A stretch of 64,000 nucleotides of DNA from Pseudomonadota bacterium (GTDB lineage: Bacteria > Pseudomonadota > Alphaproteobacteria > Rhizobiales > Xanthobacteraceae): contig JAFAGM010000123.1 in NCBI GenBank assembly GCA_023422775.1, positions 49,083 through 113,082 on the forward strand. Direction: 5' to 3'. The translations under genes were made by a program, and so were the position numbers. Below the pieces are notes generated by a model, which was given only the letters and a program-made list of their open reading frames with translations, did not search any database and was not told where the DNA came from. This document shows positions 7,125-16,549 of the stretch, piece by piece; the first letter of the stretch is position 1, and every line of letters begins with the position of its first letter.

Positions 7125-8369
7125 ATGAAACGCAGGACATTTCTCGGCGGCGCGATGGCGGTTGCGGTGGCTGGGCACGGTTCAGGCGCACTGGCCCAGC
7201 AGCCGCCCATCAAGATCGGCATGTCGATGCCGCAGACCGGCGGGCTTGCGGGCGGCGGCAAGGCTTCGCTGCTCGGGATCGAAATCTGGCGTGACGATGT
7301 CAATGCCAAGGGCGGGCTGCTCGGCCGCAAAGTCGAACTGGTCGTCTATGACGACAAGTCGAGCGCCGCGGAGACGCCGGCGATCTACGCCAAGCTGGTC
7401 GACGTCGACAAGGTCGATCTGCTGTTCGCGCCCTACGCGACGGTGCCGACCGCGCCGATCATGCCGTTCGTCAAGCAGCGCGGCCTGCTGCTGATGGGGA
7501 ATTTCTCGTTCCAGGTGAACAGCAAGGTCGGCCACGACATGTGGTTCAACAACGCGCCGTGGGGGCCGGCCGACAGCTGGGCCTCCTCGTTCATCGATCT
7601 GGCGCAGAAGGCCGGCGGCAAGAACATGGCGCTGCTCGCGGCCGATCAGGAGTTTGCCCAGAATCTGGCGCTGACCGCCCGCGATGTCGCCAAGAAGCGC
7701 AACGTGCCCGTCGTCTTCGATCAGTCCTATCCGCCGAACACGGTCGAGTTCGCCTCCATCATTCGTGCGCTCAAGGCCGCCAAGCCCGATATCGTCTATG
7801 TCGCGTCCTATCCGCCCGATTCGGCCGGCATCCTGCGTGCCGTGAACGAGATCGGAATCGGCGACGACGTCAAGGTCTTCGGCGGCGGCATGGTCGGCCT
7901 GCAGTTCGCCGCCGTGATGGGCAATCTGGGATCGCTGCTCAACGGCGTCGTCAACTACAATACCTGGCTGCCGGAGCCGAGTATGTATCACACAGGCACC
8001 AAGGAGTTTTTCGAGGTCTATACCAAGCGCGCCGTCGCAGCCAAGGTCGACCCGCTCGGCTACTATCTGGCGCCGTACGGTTACGCCACGGGCCAGATGA
8101 TCGAGGCGGCGGTCAACGCGACCAAGTCGCTGGACCAGAAGGGCCTTGCGAAATATTTGCGGGAGAACGAGCACAAGACCATCGTCGGGCCGATCGCGTT
8201 CGCCGCCGATGGCGAGTGGAAGGAAAGCGCGACGGTGCAGGCCCAGTTCCGGGGGGTGGTCGACAAGGACATCGAACAATTCCGGAAGCCGGGCAGGCAG
8301 GTGATCCTGTACCCCGACAAATTGAAGACCGGTACGCTCGTCAGTCCCTTCGAGGCCGCACGCAAGTAG
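7125..8369 (+). CDS. Branched-chain-type ABC transporter substrate-binding protein
   Basis: This 414-residue periplasmic type I binding protein has a twin-arginine-like leader (MKRRTFLGGAMAVAVAG...GALAQQ). It begins IKIGMSMPQTGGLAGGGKA, typical of the Leu/Ile/Val-binding and amide-binding group. It is the first gene of a five-gene transporter operon. The real ligand is not predictable; members of this group also bind aromatic acids and amides, and a dioxygenase remnant lies directly upstream. Confidence 0.85.
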   Translation: MKRRTFLGGAMAVAVAGHGSGALAQQPPIKIGMSMPQTGGLAGGGKASLLGIEIWRDDVNAKGGLLGRKVELVVYDDKSSAAETPAIYAKLVDVDKVDLLFAPYATVPTAPIMPFVKQRGLLLMGNFSFQVNSKVGHDMWFNNAPWGPADSWASSFIDLAQKAGGKNMALLAADQEFAQNLALTARDVAKKRNVPVVFDQSYPPNTVEFASIIRALKAAKPDIVYVASYPPDSAGILRAVNEIGIGDDVKVFGGGMVGLQFAAVMGNLGSLLNGVVNYNTWLPEPSMYHTGTKEFFEVYTKRAVAAKVDPLGYYLAPYGYATGQMIEAAVNATKSLDQKGLAKYLRENEHKTIVGPIAFAADGEWKESATVQAQFRGVVDKDIEQFRKPGRQVILYPDKLKTGTLVSPFEAARK

Positions 8370-8428
8370 GCCTCGGCTTTTTTCTGGCTCGGGAAAGAAG
8401 CCAAGGGGATTTCGAGGGGGGATCTGAC

Positions 8429-9304
8429 GTGTTTTCGATGGACCTGCTGCTCGGCGCAGTGGTGCTCGGGGTGCTGCTCGGCTGCTTCTATGCAGCCGTC
8501 AGCGTCGGGTTGTCCGTTTCGTTCGGACTGCTCGACGTTCCCCATGTCGCGCATCCGGCGTTTCTGGTGCTCGCCTCCTACGGCGTATACCTGCTCAACG
8601 ACAGCTACGACCTCGATCCGTTGCTCGCGGGGCTCGCCATCACGCCGCTGTTTTTCGTGTTCGGCCTGCTCACCTATCGCGTTTACTACGAGACCTTCGA
8701 GCGGCGCGGCAGCGACGCCGGCGTCCGCGGCATCGCGTTTTTCTTCGGTATCGCCTTCATCATCGAGGTGCTGATCATCCTTCAATTCGGCGTCGACCAG
8801 CGCTCGGTCACGGCGACCTATATCGGCAAGTCCTGGCGGTTCGGCGAGTTCCGGATACCGATCCGGCAATTGGTTGCGTTCGCGGTCGCGCTGGGGTTGA
8901 CGGTCCTGCTCGCAGTGTACCTGTCGAAAACATTCATGGGCCGCGCGATCCGCGCGGTGGCGCAGGACGAGGAGGCGCTGCGGCTGATGGGCGCCAACCC
9001 GGTCCGCATCAAGCAGTTCGCCTTCGGCATCGCTACCGCCGTGCTCGGGATCGCCGGAGCGCTGCTGATCATCGTGGCGCCGATCGAGCCGACGCTCGAC
9101 CGTGCCTATATCGGCCGGACGTTCTGCGTCGTGGTCATGGCCGGACTCGGCAGCATCAGCGGCACGCTGATTGCCGCCATCATCCTCGGCGTCTCCGAAA
9201 CTATCGTTCTGACCATGTTTGGCGCCTCATGGGCGCCGGCGATCTCGTTCGCGATGCTTCTCGCCGTGCTTGCCGTGCGGCCGCAAGGCTTGCTCGGCCG
9301 ATGA
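8429..9304 (+). CDS. Branched-chain-type ABC transporter permease (LivH family)
   Basis: This 291-residue membrane protein has about eight segments and the LivH-type cytoplasmic loop GRAIRAVAQDEEALRLMGAN. GTG 8429 was chosen because a GGGGGG ribosome site lies 7 bases upstream; ATG 8438 is an in-frame alternative. The stop overlaps the next start (ATGA). It pairs with the LivM-type protein to form the translocation pore. Confidence 0.85.
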   Translation: MFSMDLLLGAVVLGVLLGCFYAAVSVGLSVSFGLLDVPHVAHPAFLVLASYGVYLLNDSYDLDPLLAGLAITPLFFVFGLLTYRVYYETFERRGSDAGVRGIAFFFGIAFIIEVLIILQFGVDQRSVTATYIGKSWRFGEFRIPIRQLVAFAVALGLTVLLAVYLSKTFMGRAIRAVAQDEEALRLMGANPVRIKQFAFGIATAVLGIAGALLIIVAPIEPTLDRAYIGRTFCVVVMAGLGSISGTLIAAIILGVSETIVLTMFGASWAPAISFAMLLAVLAVRPQGLLGR

Positions 9305-10272
9305 CGAAACGTCGCAACAACATCGCGTTCTGGGCCGGCGTGGCGGTCTTCCTCGTCGCCGTCCTGTCGATGACGCAGTTCGTCCGCAACGAGTATCCGT
9401 TCTTCGCCGGCTACGTGATCCTGCAATTCATCGCACTCGCAGTCGCCTGGACCATCCTCGGCGGCTATGCCGGCTACGTCAATTTCGGCACCAACGCCTT
9501 TTTCGGCGTCGGTGTCTATACGGCGGTGGCGCTGTTCAAGGCGACCGGGGCGCCGCTCGTGGTGCAGATCGGAGTTGCCGCGGTCGTCGGCATGTTGCTC
9601 GGCTTCGGGGTCGGCCTCCTGACCCTGCGGATGCGCGGAATATTCTTCTCGATCGCGACGATTGCGCTGGCGATCATCATCGAGACCTTCGTGATGAACT
9701 GGCGGTTCGTCGGCGGCGCGGCAGGCATCCAGCTGCAGCGGCCGCCGGCGACGGCGCCGTTCGACAGCTACGTGAAGATGTTGTTCTTCGTCCAGGCGGT
9801 GCTGGTGGTCATTGCGATCTCGATCGCGCGCTACATCCAGAATTCCCGGATCGGTCGCGGCCTGCAGGCGCTCCGGGATGACGAACTCGCAGCCGAATGC
9901 ACGGGCGTGCCGACGCTGAAACTGAAGCTCGTGGCCTGCATGATATCGGGCGCGCTGATGTCGGCGGCCGGTGCGCCCGCCGCCATGTACCTGCAATACG
10001 CCGATCCGTCCTCGACGTTCAATCTCACCTACTCCGTCTCGGCGCTGGCGATGTCGCTGATCGGCGGGACCGCGCACTGGATCGGCCCGGTGCTCGGCGC
10101 CATCCTGCTCGGCTCGACACAGCAGTTCCTCGCCGTGACCATCTCGTCCGAGATCAACGTGCTGGTGCTCGGCATCATGCTGGTGCTGTTCGTGGTCGCC
10201 GCGCCCAAGGGCATCATCGGGCTGCTGCGTCCGCGTTATCGTCTGCGCGCGGGAGGCAAGCATGACAAATGA
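9301..10272 (+). CDS. Branched-chain-type ABC transporter permease (LivM family)
   Basis: This 323-residue permease has LivM hallmarks: an opening hydrophobic segment, AWTILGGYAGYVNFGTNAFFG early on, and the loop IGRGLQALRDDELAAECTGV. ATG 9301 overlaps the LivH stop, so the two subunits are translationally coupled. Its C-terminus overlaps the next gene by 11 bases. Confidence 0.86.
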   Translation: MTKRRNNIAFWAGVAVFLVAVLSMTQFVRNEYPFFAGYVILQFIALAVAWTILGGYAGYVNFGTNAFFGVGVYTAVALFKATGAPLVVQIGVAAVVGMLLGFGVGLLTLRMRGIFFSIATIALAIIIETFVMNWRFVGGAAGIQLQRPPATAPFDSYVKMLFFVQAVLVVIAISIARYIQNSRIGRGLQALRDDELAAECTGVPTLKLKLVACMISGALMSAAGAPAAMYLQYADPSSTFNLTYSVSALAMSLIGGTAHWIGPVLGAILLGSTQQFLAVTISSEINVLVLGIMLVLFVVAAPKGIIGLLRPRYRLRAGGKHDK

Positions 10273-10999
10273 CACTGCGCCGGACACGCCGCTGCTGCGG
10301 GTCGACGCGATCACCAAGACTTTTGGCGGCTTCACCGCGCTCGACAACATCAGCGTCGATATCCGCAAGGGGGAACGCTTCGGGCTGATCGGCCCGAACG
10401 GTTCGGGAAAGACGACGCTGATCAACTGCATATCCGGCGCGCTGCGCCCGCAGGCCGGCAACGTGATTTTCTGTGGTGAGAACGTCAACGAACTGCCGCC
10501 GCATCTGCGTGCACGCCGCGGCATCGCGCGCAGCTTCCAGATTCCGCGGCCGTTCAAGAGCATGACGGTGCTCGAGAACCTCATGGTCGGGCTCGACTTC
10601 GCCAGGGTCGATTCAAGCCTTCCGGAGGAAGAGGTCGCGATGTCGATCCTGACGCGGATGGGGCTGGCGTCGAAGGCCGACGCGCCGAGCGACACGCTGA
10701 GCCAGGTCGAGTTGCGCAAGATGGAACTCGCCCGCGCGATGGCGGTGCGCCCGAAGCTTCTGATTTCCGACGAGGCGATGGCGGGGCTTTCCTCCTCCGA
10801 GGTCGACGAGGTGCTGGATCTCCTGATCAGCCTCGGCGAGGAAGACATCACCATCATCATGATCGAGCACATCATGCAGGCGGTGATGCGCTTCTCGGAG
10901 CGGGTGATGTGCCTCGACGCCGGCAAGATCATCGCCATCGGCGCGCCAGACGAAGTGATGGGCAACAAGCGGGTGCAGGAGGCCTATCTTGGCACTTAG
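10262..10999 (+). CDS. Branched-chain-type ABC transporter ATPase (LivG family) with unusual signature
   Basis: This 245-residue ATPase has Walker A GPNGSGKTT and Walker B LLISDEAMAGL with the catalytic Glu kept. The ABC signature reads LSQVELRKMELARAM, so the two glycines of the usual LSGGQ are missing, and the D-loop Pro is Ala. The protein is otherwise full length and in frame. Such a site may be non-canonical in hydrolysis, with the LivF partner carrying the intact signature. It overlaps genes on both sides. Confidence 0.82.
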   Translation: MTNDTAPDTPLLRVDAITKTFGGFTALDNISVDIRKGERFGLIGPNGSGKTTLINCISGALRPQAGNVIFCGENVNELPPHLRARRGIARSFQIPRPFKSMTVLENLMVGLDFARVDSSLPEEEVAMSILTRMGLASKADAPSDTLSQVELRKMELARAMAVRPKLLISDEAMAGLSSSEVDEVLDLLISLGEEDITIIMIEHIMQAVMRFSERVMCLDAGKIIAIGAPDEVMGNKRVQEAYLGT

Positions 11000-11726
11000 T
11001 CTTGCCATCGAAGGCCTCGATGCCGGCTACGGCGCCGTCAAGGCGCTGCGCGGCGTCACGCTCCATGTCGAGGCCGGCGAGACCGTCGCGCTGCTCGGCA
11101 CCAATGGCAATGGCAAGAGCACGCTGATGAAATGCGTCATGGGCCTGGTCCGTCCCGATCGCGGCCGGCTGTCGCTTTCGATCGACGGGCATGCCCACGA
11201 TCTGGCAAGGCTCTCGCCCGAGGCGATCGTCGATCTCGGCGTGGCGCTGGTGCCGGAGGGGCGGCGGCTGTTCCCCAAGCTGACGGTGACGGAAAACCTG
11301 ATGCTCGGCGCTTTCCGCAAGGCCGCCCGTTCGACGATCGATGGTAACCTCGCGCTCGTCTTCGAGACCTTTCCGGTGCTGAAGGAGCGTCGCAACCAGC
11401 TTGCCGGCACCATGTCGGGCGGCCAGCAGCAGATGCTCGCGATTGCGCGCGCGCTGATGTCTTCCCCGCGGCTGCTGCTGATCGACGAGCCGTCGGTCGG
11501 GCTGTCCCCGCTGTTGGTGTCGCAGACCATCGCCAAGATCGGCGAACTCAAGCAGCGTGTCGGCCTGACGGTGCTGATGGCGGAGCAGAATTTCAACCAG
11601 GCGATCCGGATCGCCGATCGCGGCTACATCATCGTCCATGGCGAGATCGCGGTTGCCGCGCGGTCGGTCGACGAGTTGAAAGCCAACGACATCGTCAAAA
11701 GGCTCTATCTCGGCGGTGTCGCCTGA
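10989..11726 (+). CDS. Branched-chain-type ABC transporter ATPase (LivF family)
   Basis: This 245-residue ATPase has Walker A GTNGNGKST, an intact signature MSGGQQQMLAIARAL, and Walker B LLLIDEPSVGLSP. It starts at TTG 10989, overlapping the LivG stop by 11 bases; no ATG or GTG is available near the conserved N-terminus. It forms a heterodimer with the LivG-type subunit and completes the transporter. Confidence 0.84.
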   Translation: MALSLAIEGLDAGYGAVKALRGVTLHVEAGETVALLGTNGNGKSTLMKCVMGLVRPDRGRLSLSIDGHAHDLARLSPEAIVDLGVALVPEGRRLFPKLTVTENLMLGAFRKAARSTIDGNLALVFETFPVLKERRNQLAGTMSGGQQQMLAIARALMSSPRLLLIDEPSVGLSPLLVSQTIAKIGELKQRVGLTVLMAEQNFNQAIRIADRGYIIVHGEIAVAARSVDELKANDIVKRLYLGGVA

Positions 11727-11867
11727 CGAATATGACGGGATCGTGTACCCGTTCCGATGCGTCCTTGATGTTTTTTGCGTCGTGCCGATTTTGCAGTCTC
11801 GCCTGTCGCGCTCTGTTACCCCATAATCCCGCGACCGTGCGAGACGAAGAACAAAGAAGGGGCAGCC

Positions 11868-12608
11868 ATGAAGATCAATGATGTCAGGCGAACCGCCTAT
11901 GCGATGCCGCTGACCAACCCGGCGTTTCCACGGGGGCCGTATCGCTTCTTCAACCGGGAATATTTCATCATTACCTACCGCACCGATCCCGACGTGCTCG
12001 CCGCCGTGGTGCCGGAGCCGCTGGAAGTAGCGGAACCGGTCGTGAAGTACGAGTTCATCCGCATGCCCGACTCCACCGGTTTCGGCGACTACACCGAAAC
12101 CGGGCAGGTGATTCCGGTCCGCTTCAAGGGCGAGGAGGGCGTCTACGTCCAGTCGATGTATCTGGACGACGAGGGGCCGATTGCCGGTGGCCGCGAGTTG
12201 TGGGGATTTCCCAAGAAACTGGCCTCGCCGAAAATCGTCGTCGAAAGCGACGTTCTGGTCGGCACGCTGCATTACGGCTCGGTGCTCTGCGCCTCGGCCA
12301 CCATGGGCTACAAGCATCGCGCGGTCGATCACGACGCGGTGCTGAAGTCGATGAAGGCGCCGAACTTCATGCTCAAGATCATCCCGCATGTCGACGGCAG
12401 CCCGAGGGTCTGCGAACTGGTCCGCTATTGTCTCGAGGACATCACCTTGAAGGAAGCATGGTCCGGTCCGGCCGCGCTCGGCCTGTTTCCGCACGCACTC
12501 GCCGACGTGGCGCGGCTGCCGGTGCGCGAGGTGGTGTCCGCGCTGCACTGCAAGGCGGATCTGACGCTGGGACTGGGGACCGTGGCGTTCGACTACATGG
12601 CGAAGTGA
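11868..12608 (+). CDS. adc: Acetoacetate decarboxylase family protein
   Basis: This 246-residue protein matches acetoacetate decarboxylase in length and motifs. The Schiff-base lysine region is [14 protein letters not shown], and [14 protein letters not shown] lies in the N-terminal half. The enzyme converts acetoacetate to acetone and CO2. ATG 11868 follows an AAGAAGGGG ribosome site. It starts 141 bases after the transporter operon and may be separately expressed. Related decarboxylase-like enzymes act on other beta-keto acids, so the substrate is probable rather than certain. Confidence 0.83.
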   Translation: MKINDVRRTAYAMPLTNPAFPRGPYRFFNREYFIITYRTDPDVLAAVVPEPLEVAEPVVKYEFIRMPDSTGFGDYTETGQVIPVRFKGEEGVYVQSMYLDDEGPIAGGRELWGFPKKLASPKIVVESDVLVGTLHYGSVLCASATMGYKHRAVDHDAVLKSMKAPNFMLKIIPHVDGSPRVCELVRYCLEDITLKEAWSGPAALGLFPHALADVARLPVREVVSALHCKADLTLGLGTVAFDYMAK

Positions 12609-12635
12609 GAGGCAGGAGCTTCTACCTGCCTGCGC

Positions 12636-12857
12636 TCACTGCGCGCCCTTGAGCTTGCACGACGTCGAGCAGGTGGTGACCACGCCGCGCTCGCAGCTGA
12701 TGCATACGTCGACGCACTGCTTCATGTCCTTGGGATTGTATGGGCTGTAGAGCTTCCGGGCGCAGTTCTCCACCGAGCCCGTGACGTCGTTATTGCTCTC
12801 AGGCGTGCACGAGGCCAGTGCAGCGGCCGACAGGACAATGGCAATGATGACGCGCAT
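12636..12857 (-). CDS. Small Cys-rich lipoprotein
   Basis: This 73-residue protein begins MRVIIAIVLSAAALASC, a lipoprotein signal with the lipobox LASC, so it is likely anchored at Cys17. The mature part has six further cysteines, in patterns such as CVDVCISCERG and TTCSTSCKL, suggesting disulfides or metal binding. It converges with the decarboxylase gene, and a short hairpin with arms AGGCAGG and CCTGCCT lies between. No named family is recognised. Confidence 0.65.
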   Translation of the reverse strand: MRVIIAIVLSAAALASCTPESNNDVTGSVENCARKLYSPYNPKDMKQCVDVCISCERGVVTTCSTSCKLKGAQ

Positions 12858-13059
12858 CTGGGTGGCTCCCACCGGGGCGCCGTCGCCTGGGAAGCAGCGG
12901 CCACGGCCCTCGGCCCTCGCGGAAATTTACCGTTCAGGATCGCGCGATTGCCTTAAGCGAGTATTACAGGAAACGTGTTCCCGGTGCGTACTTCTACGCG
13001 CCGGGAGCGGCGTAGGTCCGGTGATGTGCACTGCACTCCCCAAACGGGCGCCGGGTTCC

Positions 13060-14496
13060 CTACCGCACCAGTACGTTGCGGAACTGCCAGGGATCCGACG
13101 TGTCGATGTCTTCCGGGAACAGGCCGGGCCGGTCGGTGAGGGGCGTCCAGTCGGTGTAATAGCCCTTCACCGGGCCGAGATACGGCATCTGGATTTCCAA
13201 GAGGCGATCGAAATCCATCTCGTCGGCTTCGACGATGCCTTTGTTCGGGTTTTCCAGCGCCCACACCATGCCGCCGAGCACGGCGGAGGTCACCTGCAGG
13301 CCGGTGGCGTTCTGATAAGGCGCGAGTTTGCGGGTCTCTTCGATGGAGAGCTGCGAGCCGAACCAGTAGGCATTGTTGTCATGGCCGAACAGCAGCACGC
13401 CGAGTTCGTCGATGCCATCGACGATTTCGTTCTCATCGAGGATGTGGTGCTTTTCCTGCATCTTCGCAGCGCGGCCGAACATTTCATGCAGCGACAGCAC
13501 GGCGTCGTCAGCCGGATGATAGGCATAGTGGCAGGTCGGCCGATAGATTGCCGTGCCCGATGCATCACGCACCGTGAAGTAGTCGGCGATCGAGATCGAC
13601 TCGTTGTGGGTGACGAGGAAGCCATACTGCGCGCCGCGGGTCGGGCACCAGGTGCGCACGCGCGTATCGGCGCCGGGCTGCATCAGATAGATGGCGGCGC
13701 CGCAGCCGGCTTCGTGGGTACGCGCATTTTCAGGCATCCATTTTTCGTGCGTGCCCCAGCCGAGTTCGGACGGCTGCACGCCTTCCGACAGGAAACCTTC
13801 CACCGACCAGGTGTTGACGAAGACGTCGGGCTCCTTCAGCTTCTTGGATCGCTGGGTGTCGCGCTCCGCGATGTGGATGCCCTTGACGCCGGCCTGCCGC
13901 ATCAAGTCCGCCCATTCGGCCTTGGTCTTCGGCCTCGGGGCATTGAGCTTCAGATCAGCGGCGACATTGAGTAGCGCCTGCTTGACGAAAAAGGAGACCA
14001 TGCCGGGATTGGCGCCACAGCAGGAGACGGCCGTCGTCGAGCCCGCGGGCCGCGCCCTCTTGGCGGCCAGCGTCGCTTCGCGCAGGGCGTAGTTGGAGCG
14101 TGCTTCCGGGCCCTTCGAAGAATCGAAATAGAAGCCGAGCCAGGGCTCGTTGACGGTGTCGATATAAAGCGCGCCAAGCTCGTTGCAGAGCTCCATGATG
14201 TCGGTCGAGCCGGTATCGACCGAGAGATTGACGCAGAAACCCTGGCCGCCGCCTTCGGTGAGAAGCGGGCTCAGCAAGGTGCGATAGTTGTCCCTGGTCA
14301 CGGCCTGCTGGATGAATCTGACGTTGTGCTTCTCGCAATGTGCCTTGCGGCCCTCGTCCTTGGGATCGATCACCGTGATGCGCGACTTGTCGTAATCCAG
14401 ATGCCGCTCGATCAAGGGCAGGGTGCCCTTGCCGATCGAGCCGAAGCCGATCATGACAATGGGGCCGGTGATTTTCGCATGGATGGGCGAGGACAT
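13060..14496 (-). CDS. hss: Homospermidine synthase
   Basis: This 478-residue enzyme matches the bacterial homospermidine synthase family in length and sequence. It has an NAD-binding N-terminus (IVMIGFGSIGKGTLPLIERH) and conserved stretches such as VNLSVDTGSTDIMELC and CGANPGMVSFFVKQALL. It makes sym-homospermidine from putrescine, the major polyamine of this bacterial group. The ornithine decarboxylase that supplies putrescine is on the same strand at 16550-17692, with other genes between them. Confidence 0.93.
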   Translation of the reverse strand: MSSPIHAKITGPIVMIGFGSIGKGTLPLIERHLDYDKSRITVIDPKDEGRKAHCEKHNVRFIQQAVTRDNYRTLLSPLLTEGGGQGFCVNLSVDTGSTDIMELCNELGALYIDTVNEPWLGFYFDSSKGPEARSNYALREATLAAKRARPAGSTTAVSCCGANPGMVSFFVKQALLNVAADLKLNAPRPKTKAEWADLMRQAGVKGIHIAERDTQRSKKLKEPDVFVNTWSVEGFLSEGVQPSELGWGTHEKWMPENARTHEAGCGAAIYLMQPGADTRVRTWCPTRGAQYGFLVTHNESISIADYFTVRDASGTAIYRPTCHYAYHPADDAVLSLHEMFGRAAKMQEKHHILDENEIVDGIDELGVLLFGHDNNAYWFGSQLSIEETRKLAPYQNATGLQVTSAVLGGMVWALENPNKGIVEADEMDFDRLLEIQMPYLGPVKGYYTDWTPLTDRPGLFPEDIDTSDPWQFRNVLVR

Positions 14497-14622
14497 TGGT
14501 TTTTGACTCCGAGGGACAAGGTCGAACGCGCGAGGCCCGCGCGATCAGGGAACGAACAGTGGCGGCGGATCAGGCAATACCCTGTGAATAGCCGCTAAGT
14601 TTTGCCAATCAATGTCAGGCGG

Positions 14623-15042
14623 TCAATTCGGTCCGTGGACTTCAAGGACGGTGAGGGACCTCAGTTCACCCGAGGGCGTTTCGAAGCTGATGGCCTGCCC
14701 GGCTGCGAGGCCGATCAACGCGGCGCCGATCGGGGTCAGAACCGAGATGCGGCCCGCCGCGATGTCGGCAGACTTCGGATACACCAGCGTGACCTGCTTT
14801 TGCAGGCCTGTCACATCGTCCCTGAAAGTCACTTCGGATTCCATTCCGACGATGCCGGCGAGCGGTGCCGTATCGGGAACGACCGTCGCGCGTTCGATTT
14901 CTCGAGCCAGGAATTCGGCCGTGGCCGGAGAAGTCCCCGCGGCTGCTTCTGCAAGCTGCGCCAGCCGTTCGCTGTCGGTCTGCCGGATCCTGATCGGTGG
15001 AAGCTCTGTTCGAGGCACGTTGATCATGTTCTTCACATTCAT
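14623..15042 (-). CDS. rnk: Rnk/GreA-C-terminal-domain protein
   Basis: This protein of about 139 residues has an Rnk-like N-terminal helix (LPPIRIRQTDSERLAQLAEAA) followed by the GreA/GreB C-terminal FKBP-like fold, with VTLVYPKSADIAAGRISVLTPIGAALIGL being diagnostic. Such proteins bind RNA polymerase at the secondary channel; Rnk was named as a regulator of nucleoside diphosphate kinase. The start is uncertain: 15042 is used, and a Met at 15027 fits slightly better with the conserved region. It is upstream of hss on the same strand. Confidence 0.8.
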   Translation of the reverse strand: MNVKNMINVPRTELPPIRIRQTDSERLAQLAEAAAGTSPATAEFLAREIERATVVPDTAPLAGIVGMESEVTFRDDVTGLQKQVTLVYPKSADIAAGRISVLTPIGAALIGLAAGQAISFETPSGELRSLTVLEVHGPN

Positions 15043-15290
15043 TTGGACGCGGCATGCCGGCGGCATTACGCGATCAATAACTCGGAAAGAGGGAGATGCT
15101 GGGGTATTTAAATCGCAGGCAATCGAACCCGGACGGTCCAATGATATCCGTCCGGGCTACCTTCCTGCGTGAAGGTGACCGGCGCGCAGCAACAAACGTT
15201 GGCTATGCAGGTTCATCATGATCACCTAAACCTAGGTACGCTGCCGGCAAAGTCAACCGGTGTTCCCGTGATATTCGGACGCGCCGAGGC

Positions 15291-15677
15291 TCAAGTCCGC
15301 CGCTTCGCGGTCACTTCAATCTCGATCTTCATCTCGGGCTTGTAGAGGCCGGCGACGACGAGAAGCGTCGTGGCCGGGCGAATCTCGCCGAACACCTCGC
15401 CGCAGACCGCGAAGAAGGCATCCGCATCCGCAAGGTCGGTAATGTAGTAGGTCGCGCGGACGATATCGGCCATCGCGAAGCCGCCTTCCTTGAGGGCGGC
15501 CTCGATGTTCCCAAAGCAGTTCCGTGCCTGGTTTGCGACATCGGCCGGTATGGCCATGGTTGTGTAGTCGTAGCCGGTGGTGCCGGCCACGAAGGCGAAA
15601 TCGCCGTCGATGACGGCGCGGCTGTAGCCGGCGGCCTTCTCGAAGGGGGAGCCGGTCGAAATCAGGCGGCGGGACAT
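15291..15677 (-). CDS. RidA-superfamily protein lacking the catalytic Arg
   Basis: This 128-residue protein has the YjgF/YER057c/UK114 fold, with FVAGTTGYDY, DIVRATYYITDLADADAFFAV and the closing KIEIEVTA. In RidA the enamine/imine deaminase Arg sits in the motif PARS near the C-terminus. Here the same position reads PATT, so canonical deaminase activity is not expected. It therefore belongs to a divergent Rid subgroup of unknown reaction. Confidence 0.82.
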   Translation of the reverse strand: MSRRLISTGSPFEKAAGYSRAVIDGDFAFVAGTTGYDYTTMAIPADVANQARNCFGNIEAALKEGGFAMADIVRATYYITDLADADAFFAVCGEVFGEIRPATTLLVVAGLYKPEMKIEIEVTAKRRT

Positions 15678-15829
15678 TGCGAACCTCGATCTCCAGGTGT
15701 GACGATCTTGGGAATGATCCGGGGCTGGTTTTGGCGCGGTTTAAGGGCTTTTCGGCTGGCCGCGCAACCCCTCGCGATCGCCCCGCCGGGCACGTCACCG
15801 CGTGCTGCCGGGGCGCATTCAACATGGCC

Positions 15830-16429
15830 TCAGGCCACGCGGGGCACGAGCAGCGCCTTCCGGGCCCGCCCTGCCTTTGTTTTCGGCAGCGGAGCGCCCG
15901 TGGCCGAGATCATGCCCCAGGCGCCGTCGAGCGCGCCCTCGCAAAACTCCAGGCCGAGCAGCCGGTCGCGTTCGAACGGGCCGGGCAGCGACAATTCGCC
16001 GGTCCGGGCGCCGGAGAAGCCGAAGCGGGCATAATAGGGCGCATCGCCGAGCAGGATTACCGCGCGATGGCCCCGCGCCTTCGCCGCCGCGAGTGCGTGG
16101 TCCATCAGCGCGGCCCCGACGCCGAGCTGGCGGGAGGATTCCTCAACCGCCAGCGGGCCGAGCATCAGCGCCGGGACGCCCCCGGCGCTGACGTGCCACA
16201 ACCGCACGGTGCCCACGAGCCGGCCCTGGCGCACGGCCGACAAGGCAAGACCTTGGGCAGGCGCTCGTCCGTCGCGCAGGCGCTGGCAGGTGCGCGTATG
16301 GCGGCTTGCGCCAAAGCAGGCATCCAGCAGCGCTTCGCGCGCAGCGACGTCCGAGGCTCGTTCCGCACGGATCGCGAACGGAGCGGCATCGGCGAGGGAG
16401 GCAGTCGTGGTCTTCCGCAAAGCAGTCAT
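15830..16429 (-). CDS. GNAT-family N-acetyltransferase
   Basis: This 199-residue protein shows the GNAT core: an N-terminal IRAERASDVAAREALLDACF, LMLGPLAVEESSRQLGVGAALM with the acetyl-CoA loop (Q/R-x-x-G-x-G/A), and VILLGDAPYYARFGFS. The YhbS-like order suggests a small-molecule or protein acetyltransferase. It is downstream of ornithine decarboxylase on the same strand, 120 bases away, so a polyamine substrate is conceivable but unproven. Confidence 0.82.
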   Translation of the reverse strand: MTALRKTTTASLADAAPFAIRAERASDVAAREALLDACFGASRHTRTCQRLRDGRAPAQGLALSAVRQGRLVGTVRLWHVSAGGVPALMLGPLAVEESSRQLGVGAALMDHALAAAKARGHRAVILLGDAPYYARFGFSGARTGELSLPGPFERDRLLGLEFCEGALDGAWGMISATGAPLPKTKAGRARKALLVPRVA

Positions 16430-16549
16430 GGCACGTCAATCCCCGCTCCGAACGGCGGCGAAGCCGCAGGGAGCGTTGTCAGAAAATCGGCAGATGAGGG
16501 GAGGGAGCCGGCGCACCGGCTCCCGATTGATCGAGCCTCTAGCGAGGCG

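Noticed and set aside
9106..10968. A 620-codon open frame on the minus strand across the transporter genes
   Set aside because: It is antisense to well-supported permease and ATPase genes and has a low-complexity translation.
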